NCBI RefSeq assembly: GCF_963924675.1
Contig: NC_089232.1
Span: forward strand, 31,322,842-31,386,841
DNA: 64,000 bases
Direction: 5' to 3'
DNA from: Phocoena phocoena
Lineage: Eukaryota > Chordata > Mammalia > Artiodactyla > Phocoenidae
Part shown: positions 23,201 through 32,106 of the stretch, in pieces
Numbering within the stretch: position 1 is the first letter of the stretch
Layout of the letters: the number at the start of each line of letters is the position of its first letter
The notes under the pieces: generated by a model
What the model was told of the DNA's origin: nothing
Database searches by the model: none
Seen by the model: the letters and a program-made list of their open reading frames with translations, nothing else
Made by a program: the position numbers and the translations under genes

Positions 23201-24952
23201 AATAAATATATAAATTTATTTAAAAGAAAAAAAAAAGAATCAGAGTCCACTTCTAAGATTCTTCCAAGATCTCACATTCTGGTTTTTTTTGTTTTTTTGC
23301 GGTACGCGGGTCTCTCACTGTTCTGGCCTCTCCCGTTGCGGACCACAGGCTCCGGACGCGCAGGCTCAGCGGCCATGGCCCACGGGCCCAGCCGCTCTGC
23401 GGCATGTGGGATCTTCCCGGACCGTGGCACGAACCTGTGTCCCCTGCATCGGCAGGCGGACTCTCAAGAAGCCCTCACATTCTTGATTATATACTTGAAT
23501 AAATTATTATCACCAAAAGTAAACAAAAAAGCAAGACAAAAATACAAAACACTTATTTCTTACTCTTGCTAAGTGCTTTTCATGTATTATTTCTCATTTA
23601 CTCCTCACGGCAACTCTACTATGTGGAATGTTATCAACCCCATTTTATCAATGGGAATGTTAGGTTTAGAATAAAGTGGGATAAAGTTCCCCTCATTTCA
23701 TGAAATCATAAGTGCCTTTGTAAGTGATAACAACAGAGTCGAGCGCAGCGACTACAAAGCTGTGGTAAAACTTCTGGTTATTTTCTGCACTTACCTGGAA
23801 CGTCTTCTGTGCGGGGATCGAGAGCGGCTTCTTCTCCGGTCTCGCTCTCGGGACCGGGACCTTTCTCGGCGCCTGCGTTCTCTCTCTCGGGAGGTGGACC
23901 GGGACCGCCTACGCTCTAATGTAAACACAAAATTGTAGAGCCGAAAATTACCTCCAAGATCTACTGGATGCTGCGCTGACCAATAGTAATATAATGCGCG
24001 CCATTTCTAGATGTCACATTAAAAAAGTAAAAAAGACGCATGAAATTAATTTTAACAGTATAGATTTAACCCAATATATCCAAACTATTAGCATTTCAAC
24101 ATGTGTTCATTATAAAAAAATGGACACTTTATTCTTTCTTTTTTCCGCATTAAATCAAAGAAATCCGGTGTGTATTCGACTTCAACAGCAGCTCTCAATT
24201 CCGATTGAGAACATGTTAAGTGCTCAATAGCCCTTTGTGGCTCGAGGGCTCATTTAACTTTTAAGATCAACCCTGATTAGCTGAAGGTGATAAAAACTAA
24301 CGAGGGGGCAGAATCGAGGAACTACCTGACATCTCCCGATCCAAGTCCTGGCTTCTCTACCTCTCACTGCCCACTTCATGGGCCAGAAGACATTACGAGG
24401 TGAGCTTACGAGGTGAGCTCCCTGCACGCAAACTCCTAACCATCGATTTCCCTACTATAAACTGGGAAGGAAACCCTGAGCATTTAAGAACCTGGCGGTA
24501 TCACATGCTGAGTGTTACGCAGTGTGGCATCAATTCTCACTTCAGTTTTTAAAGGTAAGCAATATTACCCCCAATGTCTAATTACGGGAACTCGGACGCA
24601 GGAAGGCTGAATGACTTGCAATCGGTCACCCAGAAATTAAGGGAACCGTGGCCTGACTCTACATTCCCCAGCCACAAGTACAACAAAAGTTACTGTATGA
24701 GGGTGACAAAGGGTCGGCGAAACCCCAACTTCGGGAAAAAACTGCCTTCAAACCCGAGGGCTAAAACGTGTAGGGCCCAGGCCTTCGTTCCCCATCCACC
24801 CCCTCTCTTCTCCTCCTGAGAAAAGGTCCCCCCCTCTCCGCGGCCCTTGGACTGGGAACAAAATGGGGGACGGGTCTTCGACCGAGCCCCAGACCCTCAG
24901 AACTGCTTCTGGACTCACCCCTTCGCGGGGACCGGCTGCGGCTACGACCCAT
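17184..24952 (-). CDS. SNRNP27: SNRNP27, U4/U6.U5 tri-snRNP 27-kDa protein, complete in six coding exons
   Basis: SNRNP27 is a nuclear SR-rich component of the U4/U6.U5 tri-snRNP and acts in pre-mRNA splicing. Six exons total 468 coding nt (155 aa plus stop), which matches the family's usual length. The N-terminus begins [11 protein letters not shown]. Residues about 12-60 are an Arg/Ser domain with RERE and RSRS repeats. A Lys/Glu-rich linker (about 80-90) leads to the conserved C-terminal block ([20 protein letters not shown], then [19 protein letters not shown], ending NRPLDFIA). Met141, a residue linked in nematode work to 5' splice-site choice, is present in the last exon. All splice borders are AG/GT with consistent phases, and no disabling change is visible. 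The start ATG lies in a CpG island. The intron lengths and conserved frame argue against a retrocopy. Confidence 0.98.
18190..18254 (-). CDS. SNRNP27: SNRNP27 coding exon 5
   Basis: It is 65 nt, with acceptor TTTTCTCCAG above 18254 and donor GTATGC below 18190. It encodes [20 protein letters not shown] then Y and the start of Arg. It ends in phase 2. Confidence 0.97.
18830..19205 (+). mobile_element. LINE-2 3' end
   Basis: Decayed L2 sequence (tcttcctgacccccatc, caagctcatatggagcttg, aatgactgttaaatgtatgaa) in SNRNP27 intron 4. Confidence 0.65.
20575..20785. repeat. Long polypyrimidine/polypurine tract in SNRNP27 intron 4
   Basis: About 210 bp are almost entirely C/T on the plus strand (tctctctcc, ccctccatctcc units), hence purine-rich in the SNRNP27 transcript. 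It is interrupted only by scattered A and G. It could form triplex (H-DNA) structure. The 89-codon frame on the minus strand here (rich in E, R, K, G) is composition only. Confidence 0.75.
20940..21540 (+). mobile_element. LINE-2-like segment
   Basis: Decayed sequence resembling L2 (gttgctcccttgcttaaaa, agcatggctaaggatatcac, aggcaaatactccctgaatt), next to SNRNP27 exon 4. Confidence 0.55.
21650..21729 (-). CDS. SNRNP27: SNRNP27 coding exon 4
   Basis: It is 80 nt, with acceptor TTTTTGTAG above 21729 and donor GTAAGT below 21650. It encodes [20 protein letters not shown] followed by ASFDSTK, the most conserved part of the family. It ends in phase 0. Confidence 0.97.
21944..22235 (+). repeat. 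CHR-type SINE in SNRNP27 intron 3, 18-bp TSD
   Basis: Antisense to SNRNP27. Flanked by ttaaaaggacatgcttgg (21926-21943 and 22236-22253). Confidence 0.95.
22533..22645 (-). CDS. SNRNP27: SNRNP27 coding exon 3
   Basis: It is 113 nt, with acceptor AATTTTAG above 22645 and donor GTAATG below 22533. It encodes [20 protein letters not shown] followed by a Lys/Glu/Thr-rich stretch to KERQIT. It ends in phase 1. Confidence 0.95.
22948..23234 (+). repeat. CHR-type SINE in SNRNP27 intron 2, 15-bp TSD
   Basis: Flanked by aagaatcagagtcca (22933-22947 and 23235-23249). Confidence 0.95.
23281..23473 (-). repeat. Odontocete-type short SINE with an internal head deletion
   Basis: Minus-strand copy in SNRNP27 intron 2, flanked by ctcacattct (23271-23280 and 23474-23483). 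Compared with sister copies in this window, about 17 bp inside the tRNA-like head are missing, yet the outermost bases and both TSDs remain. Confidence 0.92.
23575..23720. repeat. MIR-type fragment in SNRNP27 intron 2
   Basis: Contains tgtattatttctcatttactcc and accccattttatcaatggga, MIR-like. Confidence 0.55.
23795..23915 (-). CDS. SNRNP27: SNRNP27 coding exon 2 (RS domain)
   Basis: It is 121 nt, with acceptor ACATTAG above 23915 and donor GTAAGT below 23795. It encodes most of the Arg/Ser/Glu repeat domain ([23 protein letters not shown]). It ends in phase 2. Confidence 0.96.
24480..24670. repeat. MIR-type fragment in SNRNP27 intron 1
   Basis: Contains ctgaatgacttgcaatcgg and caattctcacttcagttttt, MIR-like, adjacent to the CpG island. 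Confidence 0.5.
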
Positions 24953-25200
24953 TCGGAGTCCTCCCCAACCTCACGCCGCCCCGGAAACGACTGTGCAACA
25001 ACTTCCGGGAGGGCGGGGAACTGAGCTTTCCCTGCAGCCTGGGAAGCGTCGAAACGAGTCGTCAGGGTTCCGGCTTCTAAGGAAGGCGGGCGGTGATGCG
25101 CTTGCGCAGAATCACGCGGCCCCGGCCCGATACCCCCTCTTCCGAGCCCGGAGTTTTCGTTGAGAGCAGAGTTATCCTGTCTGCTCTTTCAACCCTCGGT
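24700..25200 (-). promoter_or_regulatory. SNRNP27: SNRNP27 promoter / CpG island
   Basis: A CpG-rich segment surrounds the start codon. ETS-type cores lie at 24981-24986 (CCGGAA) and 25001-25010 (acttccggga). A near-consensus NRF1 palindrome, TGCGCTTGCGCA, is at 25097-25108. No TATA box is seen. ETS plus NRF1 sites are typical of housekeeping genes. The exact start site is not determinable. Confidence 0.7.
24919..24952 (-). CDS. SNRNP27: SNRNP27 coding exon 1
   Basis: It has 34 coding nt ([11 protein letters not shown] plus one base), with donor GTGAGT at 24918-24913. Phase 1: the last G joins AG of exon 2 to give Glu. Confidence 0.95.
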
Positions 25201-27489
25201 TCGAGGTGGCTTCCCCATCTCCTTTGTCCACGGTGGGCGTTAAAATGTGTTGCCTGATGTTATTATAGAAATGTCTGGGAAAAGCCATATATAAACCACC
25301 CTAACACAGTTCTCATTCCTCCCCCCTCCATTTTTCTTTCCGACTGTCTTGTCCACATGCATAAAATATTTCATACCAAACCAATTGTAAACACAGCATA
25401 CGCAAATAGTTTTAAGTCCACCCGGGGAAGAACTAGGGTGGGTCAGGAGGCAGAGGGGGAAAGGGGAAATAAAATATGGTTGAGAGCTTTTACTGAGTTT
25501 TGTGGGAGGGAATAGCAGAGGCTGGGAAGCAGGCTAAGTAGGTTTAAGACTGACTAGTTTGAATAATTACAGCGGGCCTTGGGATTTAGGGGCTGTCCAG
25601 AGCTGTTACCTGGCCCTAGGGTCATTATAGCAGAGGAAAAATGCCTTGGCTTGTGAGCTTGATAAAGGAGGTGGTTGGAGAGAACGGGCTTTCCCCTGGC
25701 TGGTTTGCATATGAAAGGCACACTCAGAAGGGGAGTCTTTTGCTATCTCTAGAAATTAGCTAGCCCTGGGAAGGGCAGTCTCAGCAAGGCCCCAGATGTC
25801 AAAACAGCAGAAAATGAAAGAAATAAAGGCATGATTAATACAATTATTCACACAAATGTTTATTGCACACCTATGTGCCAGAGGATTTAATCAATGAAAA
25901 AAACAACTCTGCTCTTGAGTAGCTTGCAGTCCAGTGAGGGATAAAGTGTCAAGATGCATTGAGAGGGGCAGAACAAGATATTATGAGTGCACATAAAGTG
26001 GGTACCTAACTGGTTTGAGGGGAAAGCTTCTCAAGAAAAGTTTCCAGGAGGAAATGATGTCCAAACGAGACCTTAGGGATGAGTAGAAATTAGCCAGGTC
26101 AAATGGGGTGATTTTTGTGGTGTGGACAGGTGGAAGAGATTGTCTGGGCAAAGGAGACTGCATATGCCAGGGCAAGAGGCAAGGGAGCAGACAGGCTAAA
26201 AGTAGAGAACTAAAGAAGTATGGCAGCCACCTAGGCAGCAAGGAGTGAAATGTAAAGACAAGGCTAGAAAACTTGTAAGCTATGGTAGAGTTATCCTGAG
26301 GCAAAAGCAATAGCCTTTGAAGGGCTTTGAGGACCGGAGGGAATCACATTTGCGTTTATTCAGAGAACACTTTGGGTCCCTGGAGACTTGACTACAGGGG
26401 GAGAACACCTAGGGAGGATGGTACAATAATCTAGATTGGAAACTCCAGTGGCCTGTACTAGAGTGTTACCAGTAGGTAAGGTGAAAAGTGGCTGAATTTG
26501 AGAAGTAATTGATAAAACTGGAAAAACTTGATTTTTGGAGGCAGAGAATGATAGAATTTTAGATTCAACAATGACATCCAGGTTTCTGGTTTGTGCAACT
26601 GGGTAGATGGTAGCATCATTTGCTAAGGTACATAATGTAAGTTTTGGGTAAAGACCATATGTTCAGATCTTGGACATACTAATCTGAGGTGCCATTCTGA
26701 ACATCCAAAAGGAGATGCCAACTAGATGTGTTATCTGGAGCTTGGAAGAGAGATCTAGGCTGATTTTTTGATTCCAAAAAAAGGAATCGTCAGAACATAG
26801 ATGTTCATTTGAAGCCATGAGAGTGCATGAAACCACCCCGGGGAGGCTGAGAGAAAAGGGCCTGGAGACAGCTAGAGGAAGAACCCCAAAATGAGACTAA
26901 GGGGGAGCCAGAGAGAGAGAAGGAACACCCATTGAGTGTGAGGTCAGAGACGTTTTAAGAGAAGGCTGCTGTTTTTAAGAACAAAGCGGTTAATTTTAAA
27001 TGTTAAAAGGAATGGAAAAAAAACCCCACATCTAACCTAAAGGATTTAGCAACAAAGTCTTTGCTGACTCAGTTTTAGTGGAGTTGGGTTGTGAATAGCT
27101 TTTGCAGTGGAGAGAGAACTTGTATAACCTTTTGTTTTATTTTTGGCTGCATCACACGACTTGTGGGACCTTAGCTCTGCCACCAGGGATCGAACCCAGG
27201 TCCATGGCAGTGAAAGGCAGTGAAAGCGGAGTCTTAACCACTGGACAACCAGGGAATTCCCTGCATAAAACCCTCTTGAGAAGTTTGGCTTATGCAGGGC
27301 AAAATATGGCAGTGGGTGCAGGTAAATGTAGAAGGTTTTTCAAAGATGGGAGAAACTTAAGCATGTTTAAAATATTGGTGTGAGTATAGAGGGAAAAAAA
27401 GCAAAGTACAGAAGAGAAAGAAAAAAACCAAAGGAGTAAGTTTCCTAAAGGGACAGCCCTGAGATTAACCATAGGCAGGAAAAGAAGTA
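25201..27489. other. Intergenic region between SNRNP27 promoter and provirus
   Basis: No gene is seen. About 25845-26900 resembles the ancient repeat also seen at 11165 and 47595 (tttattgcacacctatgtgccag start, then a long AG-rich body). A short CHR-type SINE is at 27128-27262. The rest, including 25250-25840, shows nothing nameable. Confidence 0.65.
27128..27262 (-). repeat. Short CHR-type SINE left of provirus
   Basis: Minus-strand copy with ggctgcatcacacgactt and the head ..ccactggacaaccagggaa. Confidence 0.88.
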
Positions 27490-27493
27490 GTAT
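27490..27493. repeat. Target-site duplication, left copy (GTAT)
   Basis: GTAT directly abuts the 3' LTR and matches 34409-34412 on the far side, showing integrase-mediated insertion with both outer ends intact. Confidence 0.9.
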
Positions 27494-27968
27494 TGTTAGA
27501 CCCAAACGGTCTACGAGGGATTCCAACTCGCCCAAGAACCGCCAAGAATCGAGAGCCGCTGCAACACGCAAGAGGTTTATTAGGAGCCGATGCACCGGGG
27601 TTCCCTGAACCTCACGCAGGAGGCCGATGGGGAACCCCTAAAAGCGGAATCACATACTTTTTATAGGTTTATTTACTCATAGGGCGGGTATATTCTCACA
27701 ATGATTGGGTAAATGTGGTGACTTTTGAATTCATTGGCTTAGGAACTTTTGTCCCACCTTCTGGCCGTTATAGTTGTCTGTTCATTGTGGCGGTTAGGGC
27801 GTATACCTGTTACGGGCAACTGGAAAATTACCCGCTGTCTGGCAAGTCCCCGTCAACTGAAAAACTCCAAGAATTGGTTTCGATAGGGAGAAGGAGTGGC
27901 GCACGATAGGGAGAAGAATTGGTTTACGGGAACAAGTGAGGGGGTGGAAAGTCCCTAAAGGCCCCACA
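27494..27968 (-). repeat. 3' LTR of provirus
   Basis: It is identical to the 5' LTR except at 27548. The same elements recur 6,440 bp lower: kB motif 27946-27955, TATA 27658-27665, poly-A signal 27576-27581. Its promoter points toward SNRNP27. Confidence 0.96.
27576..27581 (-). terminator. Proviral polyadenylation signal (3' LTR)
   Basis: AATAAA on the minus strand, in the R region of the 3' LTR; the equivalent in the 5' LTR is 34016-34021. Confidence 0.75.
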
Positions 27969-27990
27969 TTCCCCCCCTTTTTTTTTTTTT
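27969..27990 (-). promoter_or_regulatory. Polypurine tract
   Basis: In the proviral sense, 13 A then 7 G then AA abut the 3' LTR. This is the plus-strand primer site of reverse transcription. Confidence 0.93.
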
Positions 27991-28004
27991 GTAACTAATT
28001 TCAA

Positions 28005-29906
28005 TCATGGAATTTCAGTTTCTTTTTGCGAGTTTTGGTATTGTTGCCTTAGCATTAAAACTTGTACCGTACTAATGCGTTCTCTAATAAAGGCTATCAG
28101 GCGATTCAGAATGCATGGTCCAAAAGTTAAAAGCAACAATAAAATAATGAGGGGCCCTAACAAGGTGGAAACTAAAGTAGTAAGCCAGGGAGATTTATCA
28201 AACCATGATTGGAACCACCCTTTTTGATTTTCCCTTTCCTGTTGTCTTTTGTTCAGGCGCTCCCTAAGTTTGTCCATAGTTTTGGTAATAGCCCCAGAAT
28301 GATCAATATAAAAACAGCATTCTTCTTTTAGTGCAGCACGTAGTCCGCCCTCCTTAAGGAACAGCAGATCTAATCCCCTCCTGTTTTGCATTACCACCTC
28401 TGAAAGCGAGGTGAGGGATTCTTTTAACTGAGTTATGGAACTTTCTAATGCCCGGAGGTCAACATCTACAGCTTGCCTTAAGGCATCATAATAGTGGGGT
28501 TGTTGGATGAGGGCTGTTGTACCCGTTCCTACCCCGGCTGCCATTCCTAGTCCTAGGAGTACAGCCAGGGTGAGTGTTATGGGTTCCCTCTTAAACCTTC
28601 CTCTGCCCTCATATTCATCTAGAAAGGATGAATCTGAATGATAAATGAGTCTGGGGACCAGCTGAACTAACACACAAAAATCGGTTGAAGCTTTAAGGAC
28701 CTCTAAAGAAATGCAGGGGGTCAATCCTGTGTTACATGCCCACCATCCATCCGGAGGAGGGAGGAGATACCCTGAGCCCTGTGGGAGGCTTAAATTGGCA
28801 CAAAGATGTCGGTGGGACGAGGGGGGCGTTCCTACACATGTACCGTTTCCTAATACTGAGGCCAGGGTCAATTTACTATTTCCTTCTTGTTTCCATCGAC
28901 ATTGATCTGGAGTGTTAACATTATTATAATTAGAATTATATCCTATAGCATCATAATAAGGGGGAGGAGCAGCATAGCAAAGCCAACATGATTTGGTAGC
29001 CTCCGGGTTTGTGGCATTTAAAACCTCAAAAGCCGCCTGGACCAATGAGAGCATTCGGTCCCGGGGGGTCTTGGGCTTGATTGTTATTCCTTTTGGCTCA
29101 GAAGTTTGGTTTCTTATCTCTGGTAACGCTGTGGGAGGGGCCAAAGGTAGCGAAGAGTGCCCTATCTCAGGGTTGGGGCTTATAGGAACTGGAGTAGGGG
29201 TTTCAATTTTTAGTTTGATGGTCATTAGTAATCCATCATTATATCCTTCTTTATAAAACCTGATTCCCCATGAATGGCCATTTATCCAGTTTTTATCCTT
29301 TTTTCCTGGTTCACTAAAAGAGATCTTAAGGGGATGGCACCATTTAGTACATTCAGGCCTATAAGTTAAGGGGTTGGTTGGGTGTGTATAATTGGCTGTC
29401 ACCTTAATAAAGTCCCAGCCAGAGGTGGGCTTCCAATAGGTGTCTCCTGTGGTTTCACACCCCCAGCTTTTACAATAAAAATGTTCCTTTCCCCCACATT
29501 GATAATTTAGGGACCTATGGCGATGAAATCCCGGGCATACATAAAAGGTAGGGTTGCTAAGTTTCTGTCGCGTACCCGAGTTTTGGCAGCCGTATTGGCC
29601 GGCCCGACCGGGTATGGATGGGGCATTTTGACGATCATGGGAGTGTGCTGTGTCCCAATTGGGAGCTCCTATGGCTAATTTACAAACATCGGGGAAAAGG
29701 TCTGGCCACCAGGTCCAAGGAGCAGCAGTATGGCTAACAGACCATATTACATCTCCAGTTTGGGAAATTACCTGCCAGGTTAAACGCTGGGGCAGGTGAG
29801 GACTAAAATTACTCACAGTCAGTAGGGGTAACAAAGTTAAAGTTATAAGTCTGATGATCGCAGAAGCTTGAGCTTGAGCGGGTTGCTGGTCTTTTGGGCT
29901 CGCCAT
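28005..29906 (-). CDS. env: Gammaretroviral envelope glycoprotein, full-length open frame (633 aa)
   Basis: Env mediates receptor binding and membrane fusion. I chose the ATG at 29906, which begins a typical signal peptide (about 1-34) and overlaps pol. Upstream codons in this frame belong to the pol overlap. SU is 1-440, with an SPH motif at 35-37, a receptor-binding region with paired Cys, a Pro-rich hinge (about 236-262), CWLC at 307-310 and five N-glycosylation sequons (172, 266, 297, 354, 371). RFKR at 437-440 is a furin-type site. TM has a fusion peptide (about 441-463), a heptad-repeat region, the conserved [10 protein letters not shown] segment (508-517) and a membrane anchor (about 574-598). 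Its cytoplasmic tail ends at 633. The length is normal. Oddity: the first Cys of the CX6CC motif is Arg523 (codon 28338-28340), while Cys530 and Cys531 remain. Confidence 0.96.
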   Translation of the reverse strand: MASPKDQQPAQAQASAIIRLITLTLLPLLTVSNFSPHLPQRLTWQVISQTGDVIWSVSHTAAPWTWWPDLFPDVCKLAIGAPNWDTAHSHDRQNAPSIPGRAGQYGCQNSGTRQKLSNPTFYVCPGFHRHRSLNYQCGGKEHFYCKSWGCETTGDTYWKPTSGWDFIKVTANYTHPTNPLTYRPECTKWCHPLKISFSEPGKKDKNWINGHSWGIRFYKEGYNDGLLMTIKLKIETPTPVPISPNPEIGHSSLPLAPPTALPEIRNQTSEPKGITIKPKTPRDRMLSLVQAAFEVLNATNPEATKSCWLCYAAPPPYYDAIGYNSNYNNVNTPDQCRWKQEGNSKLTLASVLGNGTCVGTPPSSHRHLCANLSLPQGSGYLLPPPDGWWACNTGLTPCISLEVLKASTDFCVLVQLVPRLIYHSDSSFLDEYEGRGRFKREPITLTLAVLLGLGMAAGVGTGTTALIQQPHYYDALRQAVDVDLRALESSITQLKESLTSLSEVVMQNRRGLDLLFLKEGGLRAALKEECCFYIDHSGAITKTMDKLRERLNKRQQERENQKGWFQSWFDKSPWLTTLVSTLLGPLIILLLLLTFGPCILNRLIAFIRERISTVQVLMLRQQYQNSQKETEIP

Positions 29907-30720
29907 TCCGATGTTGCAGATGCTGGTGCGGCCTTCACGTGTGAAGCGTGGATCCACGCAGCGATGCCGTCTACCTTTATAGCCGTGGGGGTGGTGAGCA
30001 GGACGATGTATGGTCCTTTCCACCGAGGCTCTAGAGTCTGGGTTCGGTGCCGACGGACGTACACGGAACCTCCGACTTGGAAGGGATGAGCCTCTGCTGG
30101 TGTTCCTGGTCGGTAAGCCTCTGCCAGCTGGGACCACACCTCCTTTTGGACCAACTGGAGTCCCAACAGCCTAGCATATAAGTCAGTGTTATTCTGGCAG
30201 TCAGGACTTAATTTTTCCCTTAGCGTAAAAAGAGGAGGTGGGGCCCCGTATAGTATTTCAAATGGAGTAAGATAATAGCGGGAGGGGGTATTTCTAGCCC
30301 GGAACAGGGCTAAGGGAAGGAGCACCGTCCAATCTGTACCGCCAGTCTCTATGGACAATTTAGTTAGGGTCTCTTTTAGAGTTCTATTCATTCTCTCTAC
30401 CTGTCCTGAACTCTGGGGTCTATAGGCACAATGTAATTTCCAATCAGTCCCCAGGTATTTGGCCACACCCTGACTTACCTGGGCGACGAAGGCGGGACCA
30501 TTATCTGATCCTATTACCTTTGGTGCCCCGAACCGGGGGAAAATTTCTTCTGAGATCTTTTTGGCCACCACAGTAGCTGTCTCCTTCTTCGTCGGGAAAG
30601 CTTCTACCCATCCTGAGAAGGTATCTATAAAAACTAGAAGATACCTGTTACCGTACCTTCCAGGCCGTATTTCAGTGAAGTCGACCTCCCAATAGGCTCC
30701 TGGGCGGTCTCCTCTGAGCC
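29843..30720 (-). pseudogene. pol: Integrase catalytic core and C-terminal domain, out of frame with upstream part
   Basis: The second piece of pol is in a different frame from the first. Just after the shift it reads YWEVDFTEI, with the first catalytic Asp. SDNGPAF and QVERMN follow, with Asp and Glu separated by 35 residues, the D,D(35)E signature. An SH3-like C-terminal segment ([20 protein letters not shown]) follows. All three catalytic residues are present and there is no internal stop. The piece ends at 29843 and overlaps the env start (29906) by 64 nt, as usual in gammaretroviruses. It is a pseudogene only because the upstream frame does not connect. Confidence 0.93.
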
Positions 30721-32106
30721 TTTTCCGACCTCAAGTTTTCCTTTATGGGAGTTTACCTGTTGGCATGGAATGCACTCTCGTGCAATCTGCTCAGCTAATT
30801 TAGTTAGTCCAGGGGTATCATAACCTGTCTTGTGTAGTAGGGACACCATCATTTTGGTTCCCAAGTGTGTCCATCTGTGAATCTGTTGTAGCATGGATTT
30901 TGCTTGTTGAGGAGATAATGTTCCTTTAGTTATGGCTGGGGTAATTGTTCCCCTATCATTTGGTTTCCCAGGACTCTCATCTGATAGTTCTAGTATGATT
31001 TCCCGTAGAGCCACTTCTCGTGCCACCCTATCTGCCATGTTGTTGCCTCTTGTCACCGGGGTATTGTCCTTCTGGTGTCCGGGGCAATGAATGATGCTGA
31101 CTTTAGTGGGGAGCATGAGGGCAGCTAGCAGTGCCACTATTTCTTCTTTGTTTTTAATTTCTTTGCCCGCCGAGGTGAGCAACCCTCTTTGTTGGTAAAT
31201 GGCCCCATGGACATGGGCGGTAGCAAATGCGTACCTACTGTCCGTATAGATGTTTACTTTTTTGTTTTCTGCTAGTTCCAATGCTCTAGTCATGGCGATT
31301 AGTTCAGCCCGTTGGGCCGATGTCCCTTGCGGTAATGCGGCTGCCCAGATGACCTCTTTCCCGTCTACCACGGCAGCTCCCGCCCGACGCTTACCTTCCT
31401 CTAGGAAACTGCTTCCGTCAGTAAACCAGGTAACGTCGGCGTTGGGGAGGGGCTGATCCATCAAGTCTGGTCTGCTACCGTGTGCTGCAGCCAGTACTTC
31501 CTGACAATCATGGATGACGGTAGTGCTTTCCAGGTCAGGGTCGGGTAGCAAGGTGGCCGGGTTGAGTCCTGTGGCTGAGGTAAACTTAATACGATCTGAG
31601 TTTAACAGCAGGGCTTGGTAATGAGTCATCCTGGCATTTGTTAGCCATCTGTCGGGTGGCTGGCGAATTACACTTTCTAATGCATGGGGGGCTGTTATCG
31701 TTAGGTTCTGCCCCAAAGTCAGTTTGTCAGCATCTTTGACCAAAGCGGCCACTGCGGCGATTATTTTTAAACAGGCGGGCCATCCTGCTGCCACAGGATC
31801 CAATTTCTTTGATAGGTACGCAACCGGGCGATTCCAGGGGCCCAGTTTCTGAGTTAGTACTCCCTTTGCAATACCTTTATTCTCAGCCACGTACAGATGA
31901 AAAGGCTTAGTGATCCTTCCCCTGTTCCTTTTTTTAGGGCATTCTCTTGCCCAATGACCTTTTTCTTTAGAGTAGGCACATTGGTCCTTGTCTAATGGCC
32001 GCCTTCTATCCGTTGTTCGCCCTTCCTGTCTATTTCTGTCTCTACTGTTTCCTCCTCTGACTACAGTGGCCAGTATCTTACTCAAATGTCTTTCTTGCCT
32101 CTTATC
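30634..32106 (-). pseudogene. pol: Nucleocapsid fused by deletion to RT connection, RNase H and integrase N-terminus
   Basis: This is the gag frame continued after the TGA. Residues below count from the TTG codon at 32085. A nucleocapsid knuckle has C36, H44 and C49, but Ser39 (codon 31969-31971) stands where the second zinc-binding Cys is expected. About ten codons later, near 31911-31930, the frame runs straight into the RT connection region ([19 protein letters not shown]). Protease and the RT fingers/palm, including the YxDD site, are absent. RNase H follows with its catalytic D223, E261, D282 and D352, then the integrase zinc domain (H403, H407, C438, C441). The frame then slips at 30721-30724 and ends at 30634. 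No independent start codon is convincing, so expression would need readthrough. Confidence 0.93.

Noticed and set aside
29907..30137. N-terminal extension of env to a GTG at 30137 (710 codons)
   Set aside because: The extra 77 codons lie in the pol overlap and precede a good signal peptide with its own ATG at 29906. The extension has no signal-peptide character.
31900..32106. Search for protease and the RT YxDD catalytic motif between nucleocapsid and RNase H
   Set aside because: Only about ten codons separate the zinc knuckle from the RT connection region, so both domains are physically missing, not hidden in another frame.
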